Assembly (NCBI GenBank): GCA_937885815.1
Contig: CALABM010000064.1
Span: 1-64,000, forward strand
Length of the DNA: 64,000 bases
Direction: 5' to 3'
DNA from: an uncultured Verrucomicrobiales bacterium
GTDB taxonomy: Bacteria; Verrucomicrobiota; Verrucomicrobiia; Verrucomicrobiales; Akkermansiaceae
Below are positions 50,280 to 58,639 of the stretch, in pieces. The first letter of the stretch is position 1. Every line of letters starts with the position of its first letter. A model generated the notes under the pieces. The model did not search any database, had not been told where the DNA came from, and was given only the letters and a program-made list of their open reading frames with translations. A program made the translations under genes and the position numbers.

Positions 50280-51575
50280 ATGCATACGCTTAGATATACG
50301 CCCATTCCCGCCGCTTTTTATGCGGACCGCCGTGACAAGCTGGCTGCTCAGCTGCCTGCCGAAAGTTTGGTTATCATTCATGCGAATGATATTTATCCCA
50401 CGAATGCGGATGGAACTCTGGCCCACCATCAGAATGCAAATCTTTTCTACCTGACCGGCATAGACCAGGAGGAGACGGTGCTGCTCATGCGAGTGATGGA
50501 GGATGGTAGTCATGAGGATACTCTTCTCCTGCGTGAGACGAACGAGCATATCGTCATTTGGGAAGGCGCTCGCCTGAGCCGTGAAATGGGCACTCAGCTG
50601 AGTGGCGTGGAGGATGTGCGCTGGACGGATGAGTATAACGCTTTGCTGGCTGAGTGGGTTCCTTCCGCCGGGGAAATTTGGCTGGAGCAGGATAATCACC
50701 CCCGCCGTAACACCTACGTGCAGACCCGCAATGCCCGTATGGAGGCCGCTCTGCTGGCCGCTTATCCGGATGCGAAGGTGAAGTGCCTTTACGATATTCT
50801 TGCTTCCATGCGTATGGTGAAGACTCCGGAAGAGATTGTGCAGCTGCGTGAGGCTTGCCGTATTACCGGCGAAGGCTTTGTGGAAGTGCTCCGCAGCATT
50901 CGTCCCGGTATGGGTGAGTGGGAAATGGAGGGCATGCTTAGCTCCGCCTACATTCGCCGCCGTGCCCGTAAGTTCTCCTTCCTGCCTATTATCGCCAGCG
51001 GTAAGGATACCTGCGTGCTCCATTACATCAGCAATCACAAGTGCTGTGAGGATGGTGACCTCATCCTCTTTGATATCGGTGCCGAGTATGGTGGTTACGC
51101 CGGGGATATGACCCGCACCGTGCCGGCTAATGGTAAGTATACTCCCCGCCAGAAGGCTGTGTATGAGGCTTGCCTTGCCGTGCATCATTACGCCCGCGAA
51201 ATCATGCGCCCTGGCCTGAAGAAGAGCGAGTATGAGCGCCTTGTGCGTGTGCGTATGGCTGAGGAGCTGGTAAAGCTGGGACTGCTTACGCAGGAGGAAG
51301 TTGACGCAGCGCCTGAGAACCCGCTCTGCGTGCGTAAGTACTTCATGCATGGTACGTCACACCCGCTTGGTATTGATGTGCACGACGTTGGTCCCGCTGA
51401 CCCCATCTTCGCAGAGGGGCAGGTATGGACTATTGAGCCGGGTATTTACATTCCGGCGGAGAATATCGGTATCCGTATCGAGACGGACGTGCTCATCCAT
51501 GCGGACTATACGGAAGACCTCATTCCGAATGCCCCGCTGGCAGTGGCGGACATTGAGGCCATGATGGCGGGCTGA
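50280..51575 (+). CDS. pepP: Xaa-Pro aminopeptidase, M24 family
   Basis: This cytosolic metallopeptidase removes the N-terminal residue from peptides with proline in position two. The 431-aa protein has the N-terminal aminopeptidase P domain (FYADRRDKLAAQL near the start, NLFYLTGIDQEETVLL) and the pita-bread catalytic domain. Visible metal-site motifs are LFDIGAEYGGYAGDMTRT (two Asp), GTSHPLGIDVHDVG (His), IEPGIY (Glu) and IRIETDVLI (Glu). Length matches the E. coli enzyme. It is monocistronic and ends at a bidirectional hairpin shared with the facing RNase III-like gene. Confidence 0.93.
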   Translation: MHTLRYTPIPAAFYADRRDKLAAQLPAESLVIIHANDIYPTNADGTLAHHQNANLFYLTGIDQEETVLLMRVMEDGSHEDTLLLRETNEHIVIWEGARLSREMGTQLSGVEDVRWTDEYNALLAEWVPSAGEIWLEQDNHPRRNTYVQTRNARMEAALLAAYPDAKVKCLYDILASMRMVKTPEEIVQLREACRITGEGFVEVLRSIRPGMGEWEMEGMLSSAYIRRRARKFSFLPIIASGKDTCVLHYISNHKCCEDGDLILFDIGAEYGGYAGDMTRTVPANGKYTPRQKAVYEACLAVHHYAREIMRPGLKKSEYERLVRVRMAEELVKLGLLTQEEVDAAPENPLCVRKYFMHGTSHPLGIDVHDVGPADPIFAEGQVWTIEPGIYIPAENIGIRIETDVLIHADYTEDLIPNAPLAVADIEAMMAG

Positions 51576-51595
51576 ACAGAGCTTCCGCTCATTAG

Positions 51596-51621
51596 AAAAG
51601 GGCAGCTGAAAGGCTGCCCTT
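51596..51621. terminator. Bidirectional hairpin between pepP and the mini-RNase III-like gene
   Basis: A 9-bp stem (51598-51606 with 51613-51621) and a 6-base loop. The minus strand continues with TTTTC, so it serves the facing gene best. Confidence 0.7.
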
Positions 51622-51641
51622 AGTTATAGTGAAACCAATTA

Positions 51642-51944
51642 TCAGTGGCGCTTGCGCAGTGTGTGCAAGCGCTGCTCCATTTTGGGGCGGAGGTGCTGTT
51701 CAATCCAAGCATAAGCGGCCTCCAGACCATCGGATTTGAATACACGGCCTATCTGAGCTTCTACGCCTGTGGCATTGCCTGTAAGGCGCAGGAAATCATT
51801 GCTGGTGAACTCAATGAAGAGCTTTCCATCTATCTGCCCACGGAAGGAAAGAATCCACTCACGCACATACAGAGCCAGTATGGCATCTCCCACCCATGCT
51901 TGGGCGCGTGTTTTGGGGTCTAAATCAGGGGGAAGTGTGGACAT
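51642..51944 (-). CDS. Mini-RNase III-like protein (MrnC-type RNase III domain)
   Basis: From the ATG at 51944 the protein is 100 aa, consisting of little more than one RNase III domain without a double-stranded-RNA-binding domain. The segment AQAWVGDAILALYVREWIL corresponds to the RNase III signature around the catalytic Asp of GDAxLxL. Bacterial mini-III matures 23S rRNA ends. The frame opens 88 codons further upstream into the neighbouring gene, but that part is low-complexity and out of register with any domain. It starts 25 bases after the putative lipoprotein gene, at the end of the nuoB-nuoC transcript. Confidence 0.75.
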   Translation of the reverse strand: MSTLPPDLDPKTRAQAWVGDAILALYVREWILSFRGQIDGKLFIEFTSNDFLRLTGNATGVEAQIGRVFKSDGLEAAYAWIEQHLRPKMEQRLHTLRKRH

Positions 51945-51969
51945 GGTGTGTTGTATGGGCTGAAGAGAA

Positions 51970-52695
51970 TCAGGCGGAAAGAAGACCGGGCATGTCAATG
52001 CCATCGGTCGTGATAACAGGGGTGCTTTCTGTAGCCGGTGTGGCTGCGGGTGTGGCACTGGGGAACATTTGCTCCACGCGCTTCTGTACTTCGGCTTCGG
52101 CGTCGGAGTTCCAGTAGCCGGTGTCCAGCTCGATGGCGATGCTGGAGTAGGGCAGGCGGGTGTTTGTGCGGATGAAGAGGAGGCGGTAGTCCTTAGCGGC
52201 CTGAGCAAGCTGCATATCGATTACTCTGCTGTTCACAGCATAGTGAAAGCGGCTCAGTAGCAGATTTTCCAAAGTGTTACGATGGGCTGAGATGCCCGGG
52301 GCGCGGTTCTCAGGTACCGCGGAAAGCTCGTGGCTTACCCATATGCGGGGTACACAGGCTCCTTGCCTTTCCAGTAAATCAAGCACCTCTCGGAAAGTAT
52401 CAATCGTGCTGGTAGGCACGTTGACGCATACGACGCTGGCTCCGGCGGGTAACGGATAGGCTGGCTCGGCTATCACGACCCAGTTCTTTGCTCCCAGCTG
52501 CAGGAGGTTCGGCGCGATTTTGTTGCGCGCTACATCCACATCTTCCAGTATCTTTGGGCCAAGGGAGTGGCATGAAGAGAAAGCGGCGGCTGCCGTCAGA
52601 ACGGCTGCCGCCTGAAGAAGGTATCTGTGGGTGCGTGATTTCACGGGCGCACTCTTCCGGGCTTTATCAGCCGCGGGCGCGGGGCTCGCGCTCAC
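51970..52695 (-). CDS. Putative lipoprotein, possibly RbsD/FucU-like fold
   Basis: The 241-aa protein has a basic N terminus, a hydrophobic segment (about 27-40) and a lipobox-like AFSSC at about 38-42, so it may be lipidated. The central part (about 50-195) contains KNWVVIAEPAYPLP, reminiscent of the start of RbsD/FucU sugar mutarotases. This resemblance is weak and the family histidine is not obvious. A Thr/Pro-rich tail ends the protein. Its first 29 bases overlap the end of nuoC, so the two are translationally linked or the true start is slightly downstream. Confidence 0.5.
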   Translation of the reverse strand: MSASPAPAADKARKSAPVKSRTHRYLLQAAAVLTAAAAFSSCHSLGPKILEDVDVARNKIAPNLLQLGAKNWVVIAEPAYPLPAGASVVCVNVPTSTIDTFREVLDLLERQGACVPRIWVSHELSAVPENRAPGISAHRNTLENLLLSRFHYAVNSRVIDMQLAQAAKDYRLLFIRTNTRLPYSSIAIELDTGYWNSDAEAEVQKRVEQMFPSATPAATPATESTPVITTDGIDMPGLLSA

Positions 52696-53242
52696 TGGCG
52701 GTCAACACGCCCGGGCGGGTGGTGAAGGGGCCACCAGCTGTGGGAGCTTTCTCGGTGAAGGCCACGCCCGGCAGTTCGGTGGGCTTGCCGGCCACGGGGA
52801 AATCCTTGCGAAGGGGGTGGTACGGATAGCCATCCCACATCATGATGCGGCGTAAATCCGGGTGCCCTACGAACTCAATGCCCATCAGGTCATACTGCTC
52901 GCGCTCCAGCCAGTTGGCTGAGCGCCAAAGCGGTACGAGGCTCGGTACGGAGCATTCGGACTCGCTCACAGGGCAGCGCACCAGCAGGTTGGCGCCGGTT
53001 TCTGCCTGTGTGATGGTGTAGTTCACTTCAAAGCGGGGCTCGTCGCCCAGATTATCTACGGAAGATACGCAGGTGAGCATGTCAAAACCACAGCCTTCCT
53101 TGGCGTAGGTCATGACTTCCACCAAATCCTCTGCGGCAATGGTGAGGGTGATGTCGCCGCGGAACTCCTTGCGGCTTACCTGAGGGTAACGCTCGCAGAT
53201 GCGGGCTGCGGCATCATTCTGAAGAGTGGTGAGATCTGCCAT
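52667..53242 (-). CDS. nuoC: NADH-quinone oxidoreductase subunit C
   Basis: NuoC is a hydrophilic subunit of the peripheral arm of complex I. The 191-aa protein ends its conserved region with the signature LEREQYDLMGIEFVGHPDLR and then DGYPYHPLRKDFP, diagnostic for NuoC (30-kDa subunit). A tail of about 30 residues follows. It begins 37 bases after nuoB. No nuoA, nuoD or other nuo gene is adjacent, so the complex I genes must be dispersed or the rest lies elsewhere. Confidence 0.93.
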   Translation of the reverse strand: MADLTTLQNDAAARICERYPQVSRKEFRGDITLTIAAEDLVEVMTYAKEGCGFDMLTCVSSVDNLGDEPRFEVNYTITQAETGANLLVRCPVSESECSVPSLVPLWRSANWLEREQYDLMGIEFVGHPDLRRIMMWDGYPYHPLRKDFPVAGKPTELPGVAFTEKAPTAGGPFTTRPGVLTASEREPRARG

Positions 53243-53279
53243 GGTACTTAGGTGTCCTTTCGTTATCTCTTTCTGGAAA

Positions 53280-53867
53280 TCAGTCTGTTATGGGCATCTT
53301 GGCTGTGATGGTGTCAGCGTTCTGGGCCACGCGCGGCTCGTGGGTCTTGAAGAAGCCCTTGAGCGGGTGCTCAGTGTCCATAATCTTCTCCTTGAGGGTC
53401 ATGAGGCCCTGCAGGAGTGCTTCGGGGCGGGGAGGACAGCCGGAGATGTACACATCCACGGGAACAATCTTATCTACACCCTGCAGCACGGAGTAGGAGC
53501 GGAACATGCCGCCGGAGCAAGCGCAGGCGCCGCAGGCGATGCACCACTTGGGCTCGGGCATCTGGTCCCAAATGCGGCGTACCAGCATGGCCATCTTGTA
53601 GGTGATGGTGCCGCAGATGAACATGAAGTCTGCCTGATGGGGAGTATAGCGGTTCACCTCAGAGCCAAAGCGGGAGATGTCATAGCGCGAGCAAGAGGAG
53701 GCCATGTATTCGATGGCGCAGCAGGATGTGCCCATCGGCATGGGCCACAGGGAGTGCTGCTGCACCCAGTTAATAGCAGCCTCAGCGGTCGTGTAAAGGA
53801 AGCCGCCGTCGGCATCGGGGTCGCACATGTAATTCTGCTCGAGTTCCTGGAGATTGTCACTTGCCAT
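53280..53867 (-). CDS. nuoB: NADH-quinone oxidoreductase subunit B
   Basis: NuoB carries the last Fe-S cluster (N2) before quinone reduction in complex I. The 195-aa protein from the ATG at 53867 has the cluster ligands in GTSCCAIEYM (adjacent cysteines), CIACGACACSGGMF and GCPPRPEALL. The frame extends to 53915, but that codon falls inside the -10 box of the promoter, so the later ATG is chosen. It heads the transcript nuoB-nuoC-lipoprotein-mini-RNase III and diverges from bamA. Confidence 0.95.
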   Translation of the reverse strand: MASDNLQELEQNYMCDPDADGGFLYTTAEAAINWVQQHSLWPMPMGTSCCAIEYMASSCSRYDISRFGSEVNRYTPHQADFMFICGTITYKMAMLVRRIWDQMPEPKWCIACGACACSGGMFRSYSVLQGVDKIVPVDVYISGCPPRPEALLQGLMTLKEKIMDTEHPLKGFFKTHEPRVAQNADTITAKMPITD

Positions 53868-53910
53868 AACGTATGGTACAGGGGGTGTGTCATGCTGCCC
53901 TGCTGGGGTA

Positions 53911-53939
53911 AGCATACCTTATTTTCTCTTTTCAGGCAA
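53911..53939 (-). promoter_or_regulatory. Promoter of nuoB-nuoC
   Basis: TTGCCT (53939-53934), 17 bases, TATGCT (53916-53911). The leader is about 37 bases. Confidence 0.65.
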
Positions 53940-54024
53940 GCCAAATTTGCGTGCTGTGTGAACATTTATCTCGTTTATCGCGCATGCGTACGCTGTGTTA
54001 CTAAATAAATGCCCGAATAAATGC

Positions 54025-54054
54025 TTGACTCACCTCTCATAGGTAATATAGAAT
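54025..54054 (+). promoter_or_regulatory. Promoter of bamA
   Basis: TTGACT (54025-54030) with TAGAAT (54049-54054, 18-base spacer) or TATAGA (54047-54052, 16). Either places the transcription start 2-4 bases before the ATG at 54063. Confidence 0.65.
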
Positions 54055-54062
54055 ACGGGGGT

Positions 54063-56723
54063 ATGAATGCACGCACTCTCTGCTGGACCGCTTCTCTGAT
54101 GGCGGTAGCTATGTCTGTGTCGGCCCCTGTCATGGCGCAGGAGTCCACGGGTGATCCTTTCCTTGACGCCATGCTGAGTGATCAGCAGGCTGCTGAAGAA
54201 TCAGAAGCTCAGCGCTCAGCTGCATCTGCAAGTCTGCGTGGTCCTGCTGCCAATCAGCCGGCGGAAGAAAGTGCATCTGCTGCTGCTACTGAGGCTGCTG
54301 CCCAGGCTTCTGCCGCTCGACTTACTCGCCCCGGTGCTGATATGGTAGGTGTGAGCAATGAGGTAATGGAGCGTGAATTCGGTGAGAATACAGCCGTATT
54401 TGCCAATGAGCATGTGTATGATGGGAAGCCTGTTCGTTCTGTGGGCATTCGTTATATTTCCGGGCGTCGCGTGCTGCCGGATAATCGCCTTCTGGATGTG
54501 GTGCAGACACGTGCCGGTTCCCGTTACAACGCTACCCGTATCAATGAAGACTTGGAGCGTTTGATTCGTAATGGCTTAGTGGATGGTGACGCCCGCGTGG
54601 CAGTGGAACCCTCCGGCAGCGGTGTTCGCGTGATTTTCGAAGTGCGTCCTGCTAGTGTGATGGGCGGTGTTGGTTTCACCGGTAATACCCGTTTTGATGA
54701 TGATGAACTGCGTGAAGGTCTGATGGAGAGCACGGAAGGGGTGGTGAAGCCCCATACTAGCACGGAGACTCTCCGTTCCGGTACCGCGTTTAATGACCAG
54801 AGCTTGGCTGCTGCCCGCGCTCGCATTATTCAGATGTATCAGGAAGCAGGCTATCCGGATACGAAAGTTTCTTGGCGCCACACGAATACAGCCCGTGAAG
54901 GGTACCGAGATGTGGTGTTTGATATTCAGGAAGGTCGCGAGGTGCGCATGCAGAATATCGAGTTCGTGGGTAATACCGCCTTCGACAGCGAGCAGCTGCG
55001 CCAGGTGATGAAGACCCGCGAGCGTGGCCTCTTCACATGGATTACCCATTCCGGCCGAGTGGACCGTGAGCAGGTGGAAGATGATCTTGCTAAGATTGTG
55101 CGCTTGTACCGCAACTACGGCTATCTCCGTGCACGTGTGGCCAAGGTGGAGTACTTTGACCGCGGCCGTGCGGATGGCCCGCAGAAGCTCACCATGCGTA
55201 TCACGATGGATGAAGGCCCCCGTTACCGTGTGCGTAACGTGGCTTTCTCCGGCCTTAGCGTGTATAACTCTTCCGAGCTTATGCCCGGTATGAGCATGAT
55301 TGGCGGTGACATTTACTCCTTGGAGAAGGTGGCGGATGACTCCACCATGATTCGCCGCTACTATGGTGCTAAGGGGTATGCGGATGCTGATGTGCGCCCT
55401 GACATTAACGAAGTCGGCGTGGATGCTGAGGGTAATCGCCTAGTGGATATCAACTATGTGGTGGAAGAGGGACAGCGCTATGCCGTTGGCCGCATCAATG
55501 TGCTGGGTAATACCAAGACTCAGGCACACGTTATCCTTCGCGAGCTTCCGCTGAAACCCGGCCAGCCGCTGAACTCTGTGGACTTGGAGACAGCCCGCCG
55601 CCGTCTGCAGAACTTGAACTACTTCAGTAATGTGGAGGTGTCTCAGTCTGCCTCCGGTACTCCCGGTTATCGCGATATTAACGTGAACGTTCAGGAGAAG
55701 TTGACTGGTAGCTTCAGTGTGGGTGTGGCATTCTCCTCCATTGAAAGTGTGTATCTGTACACCACCATTACTCAGTCAAACTTTGATATCGGTGGCTTTA
55801 CCAACGGTACCTTCGTGGGTGGCGGCCAGCGCCTTTCCATCTCGGCTCGCTTGGGTACGGAAACCCAGAGCGCCTCTGTTCACCTGCTGGAGCCTTGGTT
55901 CTTGGACCGCAAGATTTCATTGGGTAATGAGCTCTTCTACTCCCGCTCTACTTACATGAGTGATTACTATGAGCAGACGAATTACGGTTATGCCGTGAAC
56001 CTTCGCCGCGCTCTCAGTGATTTGACCAGCATTAAGGTGGAGTACCGCATTGAGCAGTTCAATCTGGACCCGGAGCCGGGTGCACCTGTCTTCTTTGAGA
56101 AGAACAGTGGTGATTTTACCCGTAGTAACATCCGCGTGGCATATGAGTATGATTCCCGTGACGCTCAGATTACACCGCGTAAGGGTGGGCATTTGGAGGT
56201 GTTTGGCGCTTGGTCCGGCCCCGGTAGTACGGTGGAAACCATCAGTGGTGGTATCAATGGTTCCTACTACTACAATTCCTTCTGGGATTCCATCTTCAGC
56301 GTGAACTTCGGTGTGCAGACGATTGACACCGTGAATAGTGATGAGGAAGTACCGCTTTTCGAGCGTTGCTACCTTGGTGGCCCGAACAACCTGCGCGGCT
56401 TCCGCTATCGCGACGTAGGCCTTGTGGATGAGGCTATCGCCGGTGATGAAACGATGGGTGGTAAGACCTCCGCTTATGTGCAGCTGGAGGCTACGTTCCC
56501 GCTGGTGGATTCCCTGCGCTTTGCTGTGTTTGCGGATGCCGGTTTCGTGAATGCTGACAGCTGTGACTTCTCCACCTCCACATATTCAGCGGACGTAGGT
56601 GTTGGTCTGCGTTTGAACCTGCCGATGGGGCCCATTGCTGTGGACTATGCTATTCCGGTGAAGACCGGTGAGGCCATTGACCGCAGTGGCCAGTTCCAGT
56701 TCTATGTGGACTACAAGTACTGA
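54063..56723 (+). CDS. bamA: Outer-membrane protein assembly factor BamA (Omp85)
   Basis: BamA inserts beta-barrel proteins into the outer membrane. The 886-aa protein from the ATG at 54063 has a signal peptide (about 1-26), a Ser/Ala/Glu-rich linker (30-95), and a series of POTRA domains (about 105-530; recurring GNTRFDDDEL, GNTAFDSEQL, GNTKTQAHVILRELPL). A C-terminal barrel has the Omp85 signatures YEYDSRDAQITPRKGG and GGPNNLRGFRYRD, and an aromatic-ending final strand. The upstream frame from 54021 is rejected because it begins before the promoter. A strong terminator follows, so no skp or lpxD is co-transcribed. Confidence 0.95.
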   Translation: MNARTLCWTASLMAVAMSVSAPVMAQESTGDPFLDAMLSDQQAAEESEAQRSAASASLRGPAANQPAEESASAAATEAAAQASAARLTRPGADMVGVSNEVMEREFGENTAVFANEHVYDGKPVRSVGIRYISGRRVLPDNRLLDVVQTRAGSRYNATRINEDLERLIRNGLVDGDARVAVEPSGSGVRVIFEVRPASVMGGVGFTGNTRFDDDELREGLMESTEGVVKPHTSTETLRSGTAFNDQSLAAARARIIQMYQEAGYPDTKVSWRHTNTAREGYRDVVFDIQEGREVRMQNIEFVGNTAFDSEQLRQVMKTRERGLFTWITHSGRVDREQVEDDLAKIVRLYRNYGYLRARVAKVEYFDRGRADGPQKLTMRITMDEGPRYRVRNVAFSGLSVYNSSELMPGMSMIGGDIYSLEKVADDSTMIRRYYGAKGYADADVRPDINEVGVDAEGNRLVDINYVVEEGQRYAVGRINVLGNTKTQAHVILRELPLKPGQPLNSVDLETARRRLQNLNYFSNVEVSQSASGTPGYRDINVNVQEKLTGSFSVGVAFSSIESVYLYTTITQSNFDIGGFTNGTFVGGGQRLSISARLGTETQSASVHLLEPWFLDRKISLGNELFYSRSTYMSDYYEQTNYGYAVNLRRALSDLTSIKVEYRIEQFNLDPEPGAPVFFEKNSGDFTRSNIRVAYEYDSRDAQITPRKGGHLEVFGAWSGPGSTVETISGGINGSYYYNSFWDSIFSVNFGVQTIDTVNSDEEVPLFERCYLGGPNNLRGFRYRDVGLVDEAIAGDETMGGKTSAYVQLEATFPLVDSLRFAVFADAGFVNADSCDFSTSTYSADVGVGLRLNLPMGPIAVDYAIPVKTGEAIDRSGQFQFYVDYKY

Positions 56724-56745
56724 TTTTATCTGAACAGATTATCAG

Positions 56746-56786
56746 AACATCCCTCCGGTTGTTGCAACCGGGGGGATGTTTGTTTT
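56746..56786 (+). terminator. Terminator of bamA
   Basis: A 15-bp stem (56746-56760 with 56766-56780, one G-U pair) and a 5-base loop followed by TGTTTT. Confidence 0.88.
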
Positions 56787-56849
56787 CACTGCTGTCGTCT
56801 GGCTTATTGCTTGCCGGGGCTATATCCGTATCATTTAATAATTGCCAGT

Positions 56850-56876
56850 AAAAAAAGCCCTGCGGGCTGCAGGGCT
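56850..56876 (-). terminator. Terminator of the sulfatase gene
   Basis: A perfect 8-bp stem (56856-56863 with 56869-56876) and a 5-base loop followed on the minus strand by seven T. Confidence 0.88.
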
Positions 56877-56899
56877 TGGTATGGTGAAGGGGTGGGGCT

Positions 56900-58396
56900 T
56901 TAGCGTGTGAGCTCTCTGAGCTGCTGCTGCATTTCCCGCACGATTTCCGGGTGCTGCGGGGCGATGTTACGCTGTTCCTGCAGGTCGGTACTGAGGTCGT
57001 AGAGGTGGTCAGTCCTCCCGCGGCGGTAGTATTTGTATGGGCCTCGGCGCAGTGCGAGCATGCCGCCGTTATTGCTCTCAATGATGTGAGGGGCGCCCGT
57101 GGCATCCTGCCCGAGAAGGGATGGGAGGAGATTTCGGCTGTCCGGCAGGGCGCCTTCCGGTATGGTGGCGCCGGCAAGGGTTGCCAGAGTGCGTGCAAGG
57201 TCTACTTGGCTGATGAGTGCCGGGCAGTCTCCCGTGCCGGTGCGGCCGGGCCAGGAGACGATGAAGGGCACGCGGGTGCTGCCTTCCATGATGCCGTATT
57301 TACCGCCGGTAAGCTTGCCATCCCGCCAAGTGCCGGCACTCATGGGGGCTACTGGATTGTGGCCGGCGCAGTCACGGATGGAGCCATCCCAATAACCATC
57401 ATTGATGACGGGGCCGTTATCGCTGCTGAAGATGAAGAGGCAATCGCTGTAGCCATGCTCAGTAAGGGCCGCGAGGAGTCGCCCGAGGCAGTCATCCATC
57501 TGCACGGTCACATCGCCACGTATGCCCATGCTGCTGCGCCCCTGAAAGCGCGGGTGTGGGGCGCGCGGTACGTGGATGTCATTCGTGGCGAAATACAGAA
57601 AGATGGGCTTCTGCATGGCCGCACTTTCAGCGATGAAGCGTATGGCTTCTTCCGTGAGGCGGTCCGCCATGTCCTCGTCCTTCCAGAGGGCGGATGTGCC
57701 GCCGCGCATGTAGCCAATGCGGGGAATTCCGTCAATGATGCTGCAGTTGTGCTGAGGGCCGTTGCTGCGGGCGAAAGAGCGTACGAGCTGAGGGTGGGTG
57801 CTGCCAAGAGGCTCACCGGGGAAGGGAGTGCTGTAGCTCACGCTGATGGGGTCAGCAGGATCCAGATTCACCACGTTTCCATTCCGGAGGTATACGCAGG
57901 GCACGCGGTCACCGGTAGCCGCGAGAATGAAGGAGTAATCAAAGCCGACTTCGTTCGGGCCCGGGGAGATGTGGCGGTTCCAGTTGGTGGGTTCACTGCC
58001 GCGGCCCAGACCGAGGTGCCACTTGCCGATGACGCCGGTGCGGTAACCGGCACTGCGCATGAGTGAGGGCAGGGAGGCTTCCTCTTCCTCCGTGGGGAGT
58101 ATGAGTTTTGCATCCCCCGGTAGTATGCCTGTGCCGCGGCGGCGCCATGCATAGCGCCCGGTGAGCAGGGAGTAGCGCGAGGGGGTGCATACGGAGTGGG
58201 TGCTGTGAGCATCCGTGAAGCGCAGCCCTTCATCTGCTAGGCGGTCCAGATTGGGACAGGGTACACCTTCGCAGCCGTAGGTGGAGGTATCATGATAACC
58301 GAGGTCATCCGTGTAGAAAATGACGATTGCCCGGGGGCGTTCTGCTGCCATTAGAGGCAGAGCCAGCAGGGCCAAGTGTAGCAGGTGGCGGAACAT
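56900..58396 (-). CDS. Secreted formylglycine-dependent sulfatase
   Basis: Type I sulfatases remove sulfate esters, here probably from host glycans such as mucin or glycosaminoglycans. The 498-aa protein has a signal peptide (about 1-18), the metal-binding YTDDLGYHD (28-36) and the Cys-type active-site motif CTPSRYSLLTG (70-80). In that motif C70 would be converted to formylglycine by a maturase that is not in the window. Later motifs include GVIGKWHLG and FIFSSDNGP. It is monocistronic with an apparently leaderless promoter. The exact substrate cannot be read from sequence. Confidence 0.93.
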   Translation of the reverse strand: MFRHLLHLALLALPLMAAERPRAIVIFYTDDLGYHDTSTYGCEGVPCPNLDRLADEGLRFTDAHSTHSVCTPSRYSLLTGRYAWRRRGTGILPGDAKLILPTEEEEASLPSLMRSAGYRTGVIGKWHLGLGRGSEPTNWNRHISPGPNEVGFDYSFILAATGDRVPCVYLRNGNVVNLDPADPISVSYSTPFPGEPLGSTHPQLVRSFARSNGPQHNCSIIDGIPRIGYMRGGTSALWKDEDMADRLTEEAIRFIAESAAMQKPIFLYFATNDIHVPRAPHPRFQGRSSMGIRGDVTVQMDDCLGRLLAALTEHGYSDCLFIFSSDNGPVINDGYWDGSIRDCAGHNPVAPMSAGTWRDGKLTGGKYGIMEGSTRVPFIVSWPGRTGTGDCPALISQVDLARTLATLAGATIPEGALPDSRNLLPSLLGQDATGAPHIIESNNGGMLALRRGPYKYYRRGRTDHLYDLSTDLQEQRNIAPQHPEIVREMQQQLRELTR

Positions 58397-58402
58397 GTTA
58401 CC

Positions 58403-58430
58403 ATTATAACAAGTTCTGCACGCTTGTCAC
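58403..58430 (-). promoter_or_regulatory. Promoter of the sulfatase gene
   Basis: GTGACA (58430-58425), 16 bases, perfect TATAAT (58408-58403), 6 bases before the ATG at 58396. This predicts a leaderless mRNA. Confidence 0.7.
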
Positions 58431-58433
58431 GAA

Positions 58434-58469
58434 GAAAAAAGCCGCGCACGCCCATGGGGCATGCGCGGC
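58434..58469 (-). terminator. Terminator of the NSS transporter operon
   Basis: A 13-bp stem (58441-58453 with 58457-58469, one G-U pair on the minus strand) and a 3-base loop followed by six T. Confidence 0.85.
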
Positions 58470-58504
58470 GGGAAGTGCTGAGGCTGCGCTGGGCAGCCGA
58501 GGGG

Positions 58505-58612
58505 TTAGTCCTCTTTCTTGTCATTCTGCACCAGCTTGGCGCAGCAGACGATGAAAAGGCCCCATACGATGCCGCAGGAAAGCAGCATGGTGATGATACC
58601 GGCGATTGTCAT
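58505..58612 (-). CDS. MetS-like small subunit of an NSS transporter (35 aa)
   Basis: This tiny gene encodes 35 residues: one membrane segment (about 3-27) and a charged end QNDKKED. It lies 27 bases after the second NSS transporter gene and before the operon terminator. Small one-helix proteins in exactly this position are known as MetS in the Corynebacterium MetPS methionine/alanine importer, where both subunits are needed for transport. The match is by position, size and topology, so the substrate is not established. Confidence 0.75.
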   Translation of the reverse strand: MTIAGIITMLLSCGIVWGLFIVCCAKLVQNDKKED

Positions 58613-58639
58613 ATCTTGTCAGAAAAGGTGGGTTAAGGG

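Noticed and set aside
51945..52208. An 88-codon upstream extension of the mini-RNase III-like gene
   Set aside because: It overlaps the lipoprotein gene in another frame and is Pro/Ser/Thr-rich; the ATG at 51944 gives a complete small RNase III domain.
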